A DNA stretch of 64,000 nt, from NCBI RefSeq assembly GCF_037975245.1, contig NC_092562.1:20163054-20227053 (forward strand). Reading direction: 5' to 3'. Each line of letters opens with the position of its first letter. The first letter of the stretch is position 1. The notes under the pieces were generated by a model. It searched no databases and was not told the origin of the DNA. It saw only the letters and a program-made list of their open reading frames with translations. Below, piece by piece: positions 52,201 to 57,890 of this stretch. The DNA comes from Apostichopus japonicus. Taxonomy: Eukaryota; Echinodermata; Holothuroidea; Aspidochirotida; Stichopodidae. A program made the position numbers and the translations under genes.

Positions 52201-55200
52201 ACTCAAAGTCTCAAACTTATTATCAGTTACTGAGATATTGAGTACCTTATTTAAGCTTAGTCATCAGATACACAGATTACACACACACTCACAAACAAGC
52301 CAAGTTCAAAATATAGTCTCCTGATGCTTTTTTTGGATATACAGGAACCAAATTAATATAATAAAGGATACAGTTTAATCTAAGATATGTCAAAAGGGTC
52401 ATGGCAGGGTCTGGATTCTCTTCTATAATCTGTCACAAGAAAAATTGGAAATATAATTATGGTGAGGTGAAGTTTTGAATATGCAGAGATTGGTACTAAT
52501 TCTATATCCTCAGGGGATAACACTTATATTGACCAATTGCTAGACGCCCACTTCACTCAATACAATAGTATTGTACCGCAGTTAATGTAGGGTATTGTAA
52601 ATAACGACTGAAATTTAACATTCACCTTAAATAATGGTAGGTTTATATGCTCATTAAATAATTAAGTTCCGTCAGTTGCACGTAGTAATGTGAATCGTAT
52701 CACTGCGCTGTATGATGCATCCCAGCGAGCAGATTAGATGAGAACAAAGGATTTGTTAGGTTGTATATACCGATCGCATGGTTCCATGTGTGGATTACAT
52801 GATGATCATATATAGATGTGATGGAGTTTTAAGAGTTAACTGATTATTAAGTTTGTTCTTGTTTTGATTTGATGTATAGTAGTGGTGGGAGTTAACTCCT
52901 TTGAAGAATATGTACTGCACATTGTTTCATATTATACTTAAATGTGTAATCAGTGTATCTATTAAGTCAGCTATCTAGTTTCTTCTTGTTTAATTGCTGG
53001 TGCATTGGTACTTGTATATTATTTGTGTGTATATATATATATTTGTTTGGTATGTAGTTTGTGTCCTCAATCTTTGAACTATAGGCCACTGTCATCTCAG
53101 GTTCAGAATCTGCCACTTTTAAATGATCTTGTTGAGTTGGTGAGTACCTTTGGTGGTTTAATGTATCACAAGTTGTTAAGAATCATGATTTTCAAATGTT
53201 ATCTAATTTATTTAACTGGTGTCGGAATGTAAATTACTTGAACACACAGTTAAGATAATGACAGGAATATATGTTATCATTCCTTGAATTGAAACAATAA
53301 TAACCTATGTTTTGTTTGTTATTAAAGTGTTATGTTTATTTTGAATGTTTATTGTACCATTTGTATGATATTAAGAGATAGTGTTCCCTCGGTAATAGTT
53401 AAGCATAAAAAGGTTATTGACTTGTTGTCATATTGAACTTTGGTAAAAGGGAACAAAGGGAAAGTCCCATGAACTATGAGTTGGTACATGTAATATGGAT
53501 TCATGTTGTGACATATTACCATAGTATTATCATTCATATTTAATGATTCTTTTAGTTGTAACATGAGAAGGTTATTTTGATGCTCTTGTTGATATTCATA
53601 TTTGAATCGATTCAATTTCCAGGTACGTATTCATACTAAAATTGTACTTGTGTTAATGTTATTGACATTTCATAGATTGAATGTCAAGTATGGTACTATT
53701 TCAGATTGAGTATTTAAAGTATTAATATCATGCTATATTGTTGTATCTGTTTTTAGCCTATTCTCATGTACATTTATTTCAGAGGCTGTTTTTCCTCCCT
53801 TACTAAATAAAACGAAGACGGTAATTATGCTAATCTCTGAATGTTGCCTTGATTGTTGTCACCGATCTTAACTGACGGGCTTATCCATTTCATCCCTTTC
53901 CCTCTCGGTCGAGTCCCAACAATAATAAGTGTGAACTTGTTTCTCCACCTCCCTACCAACACCACCCCTCCCCCTCCCCCACTCATTCTCTTCCTTTTCC
54001 AACTGTACCAGGTAAATTCACTACATGTTATTATATTGCACCTAAATTAGTACCTTTGATACACATTTAAATGCTAAATTACACCTTTAAAAGGTACTTT
54101 ATAAATCTGAAAGATCCAGAAAACCTACAGAGCTGCAACATGGCTTAAAATGAGGTTACTTCTGTTTTATTTACAATTAATCATTTTTAATGCAATAGGC
54201 TGTTTCTATCTGATAAGTTTCCAGTTCATACTAGCAACAGATTAAAGCGAACCTTATGAAACTGCCAGCGACTGGATTTATTTATAATGACGGAGTTTGT
54301 CTTTCTTTTCAAAATCAAGTTTATTTCTCATATCTTTGTACAAGTTTTATACAATATACAGTAGCAACACGGTTAGAACTAAAACATAATGAAGGGCACT
54401 AGAAAAACAGAAAAGATTGTTTTCTAAGCTAGTGACCATGTAGAAACAAGACACAATAAGGAAGGAGATAAGAAAGAGGTAAGAGATAAGAAACCGGCAA
54501 GACGGATAATAGATAATAACTGAGAGTTAAAAACAGAATGTAAAGTGAGGTAGTCAAAGAGTAAAATTCCAAGTCAACAGGCTTACAGGTAATTAAGTTG
54601 ATAAGTTCATCCTTGAGATTACTTTGAAAAGACTTACGAGGCTTAGCAGAGTTAACAGCCTGAGAGTGGGACTGCCATAGGTTGTAGCAATAGTTGTTAA
54701 TTCAGGAGCAATTTTCTATGCTGGCTATTATGATGCATTACTTTAGATAAATGTTAATTAAGTAGTGATGGTGTACAAGGGCGGCGGAACCGGGGGGGCA
54801 CAGGGGGCACGTGCCCCCCACTTTTCCTCAGGTTAAAAATGTGCCCTTTTTCTACATAAAAATTGAGGTGTCTCAAGTTAGCAAGAGGCCAGGGAACCAG
54901 AATGAATACTCGGGAAGGGCCGTTTCCGGCCATCTGAGGGGTTTGTAAAACCAAAGTTTTTCTTGTACGCTCCGCGCCAACCGATGGTGGCGCTCCGCTC
55001 AGATAGTCGTGCATTACAACTTTGCAAATCCTGGTTACGCCCCTGACTTTTAATGAATTTCTGTGGGTCAAACTCAAAGCTATTTCGAATGGAAAAAATT
55101 TGTTAAAATATTAACAAGAAATAAACTCTAATTCCGAAGATTCCTACATTAGCAAATAGCATGATTTCACCTCGTTTTGTCTCAAAAGAAAACTTGTTCC

Positions 55201-56710
55201 TTGTTTCCCAATTTGCACATTGGATATTGCAGTGAGTATGCATATTTTCCTTGAAGGAGGGGGGGGGGGGCGTTGATGGAGTGATGTGTATACGCAAATA
55301 AGATAATACAATAAGAGTTATAAAGGGTACTAAATATAAGGCTGCATCAGTCAAATCGAATTTCTGCAAAGTGCCCTTTGATGTCAGTGCCCCCCCCAGA
55401 TTAAAAGTGCTTCCGCCGCCCTTGATGGTGTAATAACAAGCATAAGATTGGCTTACAACATCAGAAATAGCATAAATTGGTATATTATTTTTAGCTGGTC
55501 AGTAGGATAGTGTTTAGGTTTTCTTGTTAGTTCCTTAATTAATCTATTTTGAAGGAATTGAAGCAGTCTTAAATAGTAAACACAAAACAGTAAATTTCAA
55601 TGGCATACTGTACCTTGAAAATAATTTTAAATTAGATTTGGGTGGCAATGGCTTCAGAAAGAATTCCCCTTAGGTTATAAAAATATACAAATACACTTAA
55701 CAAGGGATTTACAGAGATCGTTATTGGTTTGCTTAAGAAAGTCAATTATCATCAATTATTAATCCAAAATACTTCGTTCTGTATGATTTGCAGTTTGTAA
55801 CACCATTAAAAGTAAATTTATCATGACAAGAGTGAATAATCTTTGGTATGAAAAATGGTGTAATTTGCTTTTCCTTAAGTGGAGGGTAAGTTTATTACAA
55901 TCAAACAAATTTCTTAAGTTGTCTTCCCTTACCAAAATCCCAGATCTGGGCCAGATATTAAAATCCAGATCTGGCCCAGATCTGGAATTTCAAATCTGGG
56001 CCAGATCTGCTCTAGACTCTACAGTAATTATTGTAGAGTCTGAGTACTCTTAGCGATTAAATGTTTGCAATGATTATCAAACAGGAAAACATTAGTATCA
56101 TCTGCAAAGAGATGAGTAGGGGGGCACTGCGTTGTTATTATCATTGACATTAATGAGGGCAGAGCAGGGGTCCCAGGGGGCATCCTCGGGTGACACTGGT
56201 ATTAACATTTAAGTAGAAGTAAGTACCATTAACATAAATACATAGACAAAGGTTACAAGTAAAAAAATATTTAGATATCAGTTCATCTTTTCTATAATTT
56301 ATGAGATCAATCAAGTAGATGAGATTAAATGGTGTTATGGTCTAATCAGAATCAACAACTAGGAAAATAATGCCACCAAAGGGCCACTATGATGCCACCA
56401 AAGGGCCACTATGATGCCACCAAAGGGCCACTATTTGCCTATCTTTCTGAGTGGCTAGATGAACAGTCCAACCTGCAGCACCTATTAACAGAACTTTATC
56501 CAAAAAATACTCTAAAAAGATGATTAAATGGAGTTAAAATGATGAATTTTCTCTAAACAGGCTATACAGGACCTATCAAATATAGACCTAATGTCTTTGT
56601 TAGTTTGTGATAAAGCACTCTTTAATATGTAAGAAATTATCAGACTAACATACCTTTCTTCCATTGCAGAAGAAAATTAAGTTGCTTCCACCTTCAAGGA
56701 GAGCAGCCAT
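15497..56710 (-). CDS. XDH: Xanthine dehydrogenase / xanthine oxidoreductase, complete gene of 32 coding exons
   Basis: Exons in transcript order: 56710-56654, 52429-52372, 51859-51763, 50667-50559, 49874-49686, 42230-42162, 40720-40640, 40446-40305, 39822-39655, 39057-38981, 38025-37929, 36584-36478, 35712-35528, 35013-34851, 31924-31835, 31492-31374, 28330-28279, 27941-27818, 27143-27024, 25806-25588, 24775-24642, 23751-23577, 22637-22446, 21410-21265, 20573-20489, 19468-19244, 18756-18682, 18413-18361, 17809-17629, 16964-16776, 16285-16118, 15547-15497. All phases match, giving 1331 residues plus stop (mammalian XDH is 1333) once one extra G in exon 16 is discounted. The enzyme oxidises hypoxanthine to xanthine and xanthine to urate in the cytosol, passing electrons from Mo through two Fe-S clusters to FAD and NAD+. 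The ATG at 56710 has a good context (A at -3, G at +4). The extra G and an altered substrate-pocket segment (exon 25) are the oddities. Aldehyde oxidase is less likely because the NAD-side RREDDIA motif is XDH-like. Confidence 0.95.
16038..16069 (-). ncRNA. U2 snRNA 5'-like stretch, probably a pseudogene or snRNA-derived SINE head
   Basis: On the - strand, TTTTGGCTAAGATCATATGT followed by TGTATCTGTTC agrees with the conserved 5' part of metazoan U2 snRNA at 28 of 31 positions from memory. The branch-site recognition motif GUAGUA is GUUGUA here. The downstream sequence (CCCCTTCAAGGGG hairpin) does not look like U2, and the normal U2 5' end is missing. It lies in the last XDH intron. A working U2 gene is unlikely. 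Confidence 0.5.
18004..18200. repeat. Pair of AGGTCAAAGGTCATTTGGGG-type repeats
   Basis: Two blocks about 140 bp apart share CAAAGGTCATTTGGGGTCA, CCAGGGGTCAAAT or TCAGAGGTCAAAT and CTTGTAA. They lie in the XDH intron between exons 28 and 29. Confidence 0.6.
18950..19235 (-). repeat. Two decayed partial copies of XDH exon 26 in the following intron
   Basis: The stretch 19125-19192 repeats exon 26 (19244-19468): both carry TAGCCTCACTGATGT, then GATCT, then a GGRA-CTCC/TTCC-like block and CTTGCTAG or CCTGCTAG. A shorter and weaker copy lies at 18958-19010. Each copy is followed by a G-run (19012-19026 and 19200-19212) and an AGCTGCCTA(A/C) block that also abuts the real exon end. They are frameshifted and not translated. 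Confidence 0.7.
19760..20240. repeat. Decayed repeat region with flanking ~55-bp direct repeats
   Basis: CACAGTGATGTTGTTAGGTG with ATTCACTCACACAAACTAAC at 19768-19815 is echoed by CGCAGTGATGTTGTGAGTTG with GATTCACACAAACTAAAC at 20146-20187. Between lie GTGCCGGATTTAGGC and a G-run; a possible inverted partner (GTCTAAATCTGGCATC) is at 20212-20227. Probably an old DNA element, not resolved. Confidence 0.4.
20489..20573 (-). CDS. XDH: XDH exon 25: unusual substrate-pocket segment
   Basis: This 85-bp exon encodes [15 protein letters not shown] followed by [13 protein letters not shown]. In mammalian XDH the matching stretch is KFGISFTVPFLNQ, whose Phe1009 stacks on the purine ring with Phe914. 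Here the aligned residue is Ile (about residue 1010), the next residue is Val instead of Thr, and the segment is one residue longer. Flanking conservation (RGL.I.PTK and FLNQAGALL) makes the alignment secure. Splice phases fit exons 24 and 26. Confidence 0.8.
23010..23467. mobile_element. MITE-like element, copy 3 of the same family, split by a second MITE
   Basis: The ends are CAGTATTGGCCCCAAATTTT and TTTTGAGGCCAATACTG, with CTCTCCTGGTGGT inside. A hAT-like MITE (23135-23417) sits in the middle, so the nest order is clear. It lies in the XDH intron between exons 22 and 23. Confidence 0.65.
23135..23417. mobile_element. hAT-like MITE flanked by GCATGAG
   Basis: The terminal inverted repeat is CAGGGATGTGCTCA on the left and TGAGCACATACCT on the right. 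The target duplication GCATGAG (7 exact bases, 8th differs) flanks it at 23128 and 23418. Inside are GTGCCGGGCGG-type blocks. No ORF of note. Confidence 0.7.
25956..26298. mobile_element. hAT-type MITE with 8-bp target duplication AGGGCAAC
   Basis: The left end CAGCGGCGGAGC and right end GCTCCGCCACTG are inverted repeats (11 of 12). The 8-bp duplication AGGGCAAC is exact at 25948-25955 and 26299-26306. An internal block TGTACGCTCCGCGCCAACC is shared with the element at 54776. It lies in the XDH intron between exons 19 and 20. Confidence 0.9.
26740..27000. repeat. Degenerate tandem repeat beside XDH exon 19
   Basis: Repeats of GTTTAATTAGG(T/G)GTTCATCTGAGG and GGGACATCAGACTG(C)A(G/C)ACAC occur about four times, some with an extra GTTTAATTAGGGGTTTAATT. 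Confidence 0.85.
27395..27582. repeat. 45-bp tandem repeat, about four copies
   Basis: The unit is CCATATGTCTTTGTTCTAAT, GGCCAGGATTACATG, TGTTTGTTCA. It stays open in several frames because the unit length is a multiple of three; those ORFs are not genes. Confidence 0.9.
28495..29745. mobile_element. TTAA-flanked non-autonomous DNA transposon (piggyBac-like) with an internal duplication
   Basis: It is flanked by TTAA at 28491-28494 and 29746-29749. The terminal repeats are AGGAATTGTCTGGTGG on the left and CCACCAGACAATCCTT on the right (14 of 16 paired). Inside, a ~280-bp segment is repeated in tandem (about 28980-29220 and 29255-29480), with GCAGAACTGTCCGATTG, GCTGGAGCTGGATA or GTTGGAGCTGGATA, and AAATTTCACCGGAAATTA. 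The 100-codon ORF inside (28436-28738) looks accidental. It lies in the XDH intron between exons 16 and 17. Confidence 0.85.
30085..31373 (-). repeat. About 34-copy minisatellite made of the exon 16 end plus its 5' splice site
   Basis: The unit is 38 bp (40 bp where ATAT replaces AT). On the coding strand it reads GTGGATGACATGCCACAG, ATGGCAG, then GTAATTATTGTAT. The first part encodes VDDMPQMA as at the end of XDH exon 16, and CAG|GTAATT is that exon's donor. So each unit repeats 23-25 coding bases, a complete donor and the first intron bases. Copies differ by a few substitutions (ATC for ACC, GGTAT for GCCAT). The array starts directly at the exon 16 donor, so it most likely grew out of the exon by unequal exchange or slippage. 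Confidence 0.92.
31374..31492 (-). CDS. XDH: XDH exon 16, carrying one extra G that breaks the reading frame
   Basis: The exon encodes [19 protein letters not shown], then a conserved HATGEAVYV, and should go on as DDMPQMA before splicing to exon 17 ([17 protein letters not shown]). Between V and DD there are three Gs where two are needed (CCC at 31395-31397 on the + strand), so the literal reading is Val-Gly-stop. Exon length is 119; 118 would fit the phase of exon 17 exactly. The copies of the same sequence in the adjacent array have two Gs. So the surplus base is either a sequencing or assembly slip beside a hard repeat, or a real null allele. Confidence 0.85.
31835..42230 (-). CDS. XDH: XDH exons 6-15: linker, FAD/NAD-binding domain and start of the Mo domain
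   Basis: Exon 6 is a Cys/Gly/Asn-rich linker ([13 protein letters not shown]), which matches the variable linker after the Fe-S domain in other XDHs. Exon 7 has EPIFPPEL. Exon 8 ends in the FAD motif [10 protein letters not shown], and exon 9 continues KFKNKKFP and SIPEL. Exons 10-11 give [13 protein letters not shown] and [17 protein letters not shown]. Exon 13 has [14 protein letters not shown], the acidic pair expected at the NAD+ side, which favours dehydrogenase activity. Exon 14 has [11 protein letters not shown]. Exon 15 (30 codons) starts the linker to the Mo domain. The intron between exons 10 and 11 carries a reverse-transcriptase fragment and that between 11 and 12 a SINE. Confidence 0.92.
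31925..34625 (-). repeat. About 21-copy satellite with a ~129-bp unit upstream of XDH exon 15
   Basis: Units on the + strand run from AATAGTGTKGCTGGGAAAAA through GGAATGGTTTCT, ATTAGCAG, GGGATAAATTTATTCAGA and GACCTATTAATGTAATCTTA; spacing is 129-130 bp. At least two subtypes alternate in blocks (GCAGCTGGTTTC versus GCAGACGGTTTC; GACTAGCCTAT versus GAGTAGCCAAT), which points to higher-order amplification. On the coding strand each unit holds TTGCTTCTTTTTCCCAGC, a pyrimidine tract with CAG. The block abuts the acceptor of exon 15, whose own tract (TTGCTTCTTTATCCCACCAC) is the edge of the first unit. Confidence 0.92.
36782..37154 (-). mobile_element. tRNA-derived SINE, full length
   Basis: Read on the - strand, the head holds an A box (TGGTCAAGTGGTTAAGGC) and a B box (GGTTTGAGTCCTG). 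The middle holds GTCCTTGGGCACTTTGTCTC and CACCCAGGTATAAATGGGG. The tail is an AATAATAAT-type run. This fits a tRNA-headed SINE of a type common in marine deuterostomes. It lies in the XDH intron between exons 11 and 12. Confidence 0.85.
37220..37252. repeat. TA microsatellite
   Basis: An AT dinucleotide run with one G interruption, next to the SINE. Confidence 0.9.
38160..38778 (+). pseudogene. CR1/jockey-type reverse transcriptase fragment
   Basis: Two frames give [16 protein letters not shown] and [10 protein letters not shown] (the F/YADD motif, here FAND), then [20 protein letters not shown], which is the conserved stretch after the palm. The pieces are in different frames and the element is cut short. 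It lies antisense to XDH in the intron between exons 10 and 11. Confidence 0.8.
39140..39205. repeat. Purine-rich tandem repeat, about three 20-bp units
   Basis: The unit GGGGAAGGAGAGAAAGGGGA repeats just upstream of XDH exon 10, within 100 bp of its acceptor. Confidence 0.85.
41266..41350. mobile_element. Partial copy 4 of the same MITE-like family
   Basis: The stretch CATCAATTTTGGTCCCAAA, then TTTTAGCGCGCCAAAACTTG, then TTTCAAAAGTACTTTTCCAG matches the left half of the other copies. The right end is not recognisable. Confidence 0.45.
41631..41823. mobile_element. Perfect foldback: 74-bp inverted repeats
   Basis: Arms 41631-41704 and 41750-41823 are exact reverse complements, beginning CAAATAATGAATGGTTTCCA. 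The 45-bp centre holds GAGGCGCAGCCGAGTTGAAT and a further partial inverted copy. No target duplication is evident. The strict identity of the arms suggests recent origin or gene conversion. It lies in the XDH intron between exons 6 and 7. Confidence 0.9.
43257..44201 (+). mobile_element. Candidate LTR (solo or leader remnant)
   Basis: The stretch starts TGTGATGCCCGGAGGAGGG and could end CCTGACA, followed by TATGGTGGCCGACTGCGG, which resembles the primer-binding site after an LTR. It has no ORF. No second LTR or matching target duplication is in view, so the call is tentative. GC content and G-rich words differ from the surrounding intron. Confidence 0.35.
44312..46440 (+). pseudogene. Decayed Penelope-like element: reverse transcriptase, no endonuclease left
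   Basis: The N-terminal piece has [17 protein letters not shown] (44312-44506). The RT core (45139-45966) has [44 protein letters not shown] and [14 protein letters not shown]. After a frameshift come [17 protein letters not shown] and [12 protein letters not shown] (45774-46073), with the DD pair present. The order is that of Penelope-type RTs. Stops and shifts separate the pieces, and no GIY-YIG domain follows. It lies in the XDH intron between exons 5 and 6. Confidence 0.85.
46961..49156 (+). mobile_element. Second Penelope-like element between 110-bp inverted repeats
   Basis: Arms 46961-47070 and 49047-49156 are inverted copies with only a few mismatches. Between them on the + strand are an N-terminal ORF (47059-47493), RT pieces ([12 protein letters not shown] and CRPIH about 47530-47590; [15 protein letters not shown] and [10 protein letters not shown], 47881-48153; FLDTVVTLN, 48111-48368) and a C-terminal ORF (48388-48885). 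The short internal words differ from the first element, so this is another lineage. Frame breaks show it is not intact. The left arm reaches into the first ORF. Confidence 0.85.
48388..48885 (+). pseudogene. Penelope-like C-terminal domain with GIY-YIG-type endonuclease
   Basis: The 165-codon ORF has a cysteine cluster (GCPPNCDTC) followed by [19 protein letters not shown], which fits the GIY-YIG core of Penelope elements. Glycine of the usual YIGET is serine here. A downstream Arg (TRIKEHL) and a Glu near [10 protein letters not shown] fit the catalytic pair. It is the best preserved part of the element at 46961-49156. Confidence 0.8.
49380..49445 (+). repeat. tRNA-like (SINE) relic
   Basis: TAGCCTAGTTGTTAGGGAGT looks like an A box and GGCTCGAATCT a B box, 30-40 bases apart. 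No tRNA cloverleaf with CCA context was found, and the stretch has no clear tail. Confidence 0.4.
49686..56710 (-). CDS. XDH: XDH exons 1-5: N-terminal [2Fe-2S] domain
   Basis: Exon 1 encodes [19 protein letters not shown]. Exon 2 (58 bp, 52429-52372) encodes [19 protein letters not shown] and was found only by phase and similarity, because it is too short to stand out. Exon 3 gives the ferredoxin-type ligands ([12 protein letters not shown]), exon 4 the fourth cysteine (VNAC) and the HPVQ link. Exon 5 gives the second cluster (CGFC and CRC, about residues 117-155). All eight cysteine ligands expected for the family are present. Exon 2 uses a GTATCC donor. The introns between these exons hold a CR1-like element with a nested MITE (intron 1) and an L2/CR1-like piece (intron 3). 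Confidence 0.92.
50815..51513 (+). mobile_element. 5'-truncated CR1/L2-like retrotransposon with AAATC tail
   Basis: The ORF at 50826-51329 (167 codons) is the C-terminal end of a non-LTR reverse transcriptase: [47 protein letters not shown] and a final TWNSI. A short 3' tail follows and ends in repeated AAATC (51490-51513). The ORF is intact, so this may be a rather young insertion. It lies in the XDH intron between exons 3 and 4. Confidence 0.85.
52430..54309. other. XDH intron 1, 3' part
   Basis: AT-rich unique-looking sequence. Short TA and pyrimidine runs occur (53027-53045, 53930-54000). No gene or named repeat was recognised. Confidence 0.6.
54776..55424. mobile_element. hAT-type MITE with 8-bp target duplication ATGGTGTA
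   Basis: The left end CAAGGGCGGCGGAA and right end TTCCGCCGCCCTTG are perfect inverted repeats. The duplication ATGGTGTA is exact at 54768-54775 and 55425-55432. It is 649 bp, with no transposase, and carries the TGTACGCTCCGCGCCAACC block also seen at 26200. It is inserted into an antisense CR1-like element. Confidence 0.92.
55943..56041. repeat. Palindrome cluster: AGATCTGGGCCAGAT blocks and a 10-bp stem
   Basis: Several CAGATCTGGGCCAGAT-like words alternate in both orientations. They end in AGACTCTACA ... TGTAGAGTCT, a 10-bp stem with an 8-base loop (56014-56041). It sits inside the antisense RT fragment. Confidence 0.75.
56371..56441. repeat. Three tandem copies of a 22-bp unit
   Basis: The unit is GATGCCACCAAAGGGCCACT plus AT, three times with little variation, in XDH intron 1. 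Confidence 0.9.
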
Positions 56711-56810
56711 TTTAAAATTGACACCAGACGATTTTGTTAATGTAAGTCTTTGAGACAGCTGCTTTTCTCTGGTAACCAAAGCAGATCTTGATGTGGCAGG
56801 GTCTTGAGAT
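56711..56810 (-). other. XDH: 5' UTR portion of XDH exon 1, or an N-terminal extension
   Basis: A good acceptor (TTCTTTTCTTCACAG) ends at 56811, so the first coding exon probably runs from 56810. The whole stretch up to the ATG at 56710 is open in the ATG frame with no stop, so an upstream exon could extend the protein by 33 or more residues. Known XDH proteins start close to the ATG used here, so UTR is the simpler reading. Confidence 0.4.
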
Positions 56811-57215
56811 CTGTGAAGAAAAGAATATCATACAATAACTTTGACAATTCAGACAAAAGTATAGATAATGATTGTCAGCTATCAGTAAATACTCTTTCCT
56901 TTTGTTTCGGTTATAACAAAGCATAAAAGGAGTAACTTTTTAGGCAGGACTGACATCAACGAAATGTTCGCAAAGTTGTGTCTGTTATTACTCGATTTTA
57001 CATATGTAAGAACAGTACAATGTTTACAACCAGTTTAGATCAACAATTAAGTTACACAACTATAAAACAACAACAAAATTTAAACCAAATTAGATAAGAA
57101 AAATATCCTTACCAAAGAAAATTTAACTAAAAGCCCTGTTCAAACATGTTTTACTCATCCATGTTACTACATCCACTTATGTGGTCAACTCAGTTTGGGG
57201 TATATAGGTATTTGA

Positions 57216-57890
57216 TCAACAAAAAGTTTGCAAGAGGAAAACAAAACTTTTTTCTAAAGTGAATTCAAGAATGCACTCTGCTAAAATCAAATGCCTGAAA
57301 TACCAATATATAATTCTGTAAGCATTTTCACAGTGTTGACAAATTAATGTCAAGCCTAGAATCATAATAATTAATTCACTGTGGCAATCACTGCAGGCCT
57401 GTGCGTACGAAATTATGGATTTCCGAAAGCTGAAAATTCTCAGTAGTGACAATTTTGCCTGCTTGACTAATGTTAGTGAGATGATACTCTGATGATATTT
57501 GCGACCTGTACACTCACTGTCATACCTAAGGTGGAACATAACCCCAAGGTTTCTAACTGCAGTGTTTGTTAGGAGGGGTACGTCCACACCAGCAACAGTT
57601 ATTGAGGGCAGATTGAACTCACCCAGTTGGGCTCTTAACCCAATCACCATAACCTTGATTCAGTTTTTTTTGCATTGAGTTTAAGAAAGTTCTTGGACAT
57701 GTCCATGATTGCACATTGGAAATGCAGTCTTCCAGTTTTGAAACCACATGCTTAATGCCCTCCTCAGATGTTGGACATGTGTGTTATCTACAGAAATGTG
57801 TAGATCAAGCTCATATTCGCAAACAAGCTTTCCAAATGCAAAATATTAACAACGAACAATAAAGGATTTAGTGTACTATCATCAGGGCAA
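57216..57890 (-). pseudogene. L2/CR1-like reverse transcriptase fragment
   Basis: On the - strand, VMVIGLRAQLGEFNLPSI and AVRNLGVMFHL are typical of the stretch after the RT catalytic centre. Upstream, a degraded DNTHVQHLRRALS with NFLKLNAKKT-like codons in a shifted frame continues the match. It lies about 0.5 kb upstream of XDH exon 1. Confidence 0.65.

Larger units (their letters stand above)
54310..56140 (-). mobile_element. Antisense CR1/jockey-like element, nested with a MITE
   Basis: On the - strand, [15 protein letters not shown] (about 56040-56120) is the RT catalytic motif, and [20 protein letters not shown] (about 55750-55820) matches the region after it. The rest, down to 54310, is decayed sequence. 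A hAT MITE at 54776-55424 interrupts it. Frameshifts and an inserted palindromic block (55940-56041) break it. It lies in XDH intron 1 in the same orientation as the gene. Confidence 0.65.
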
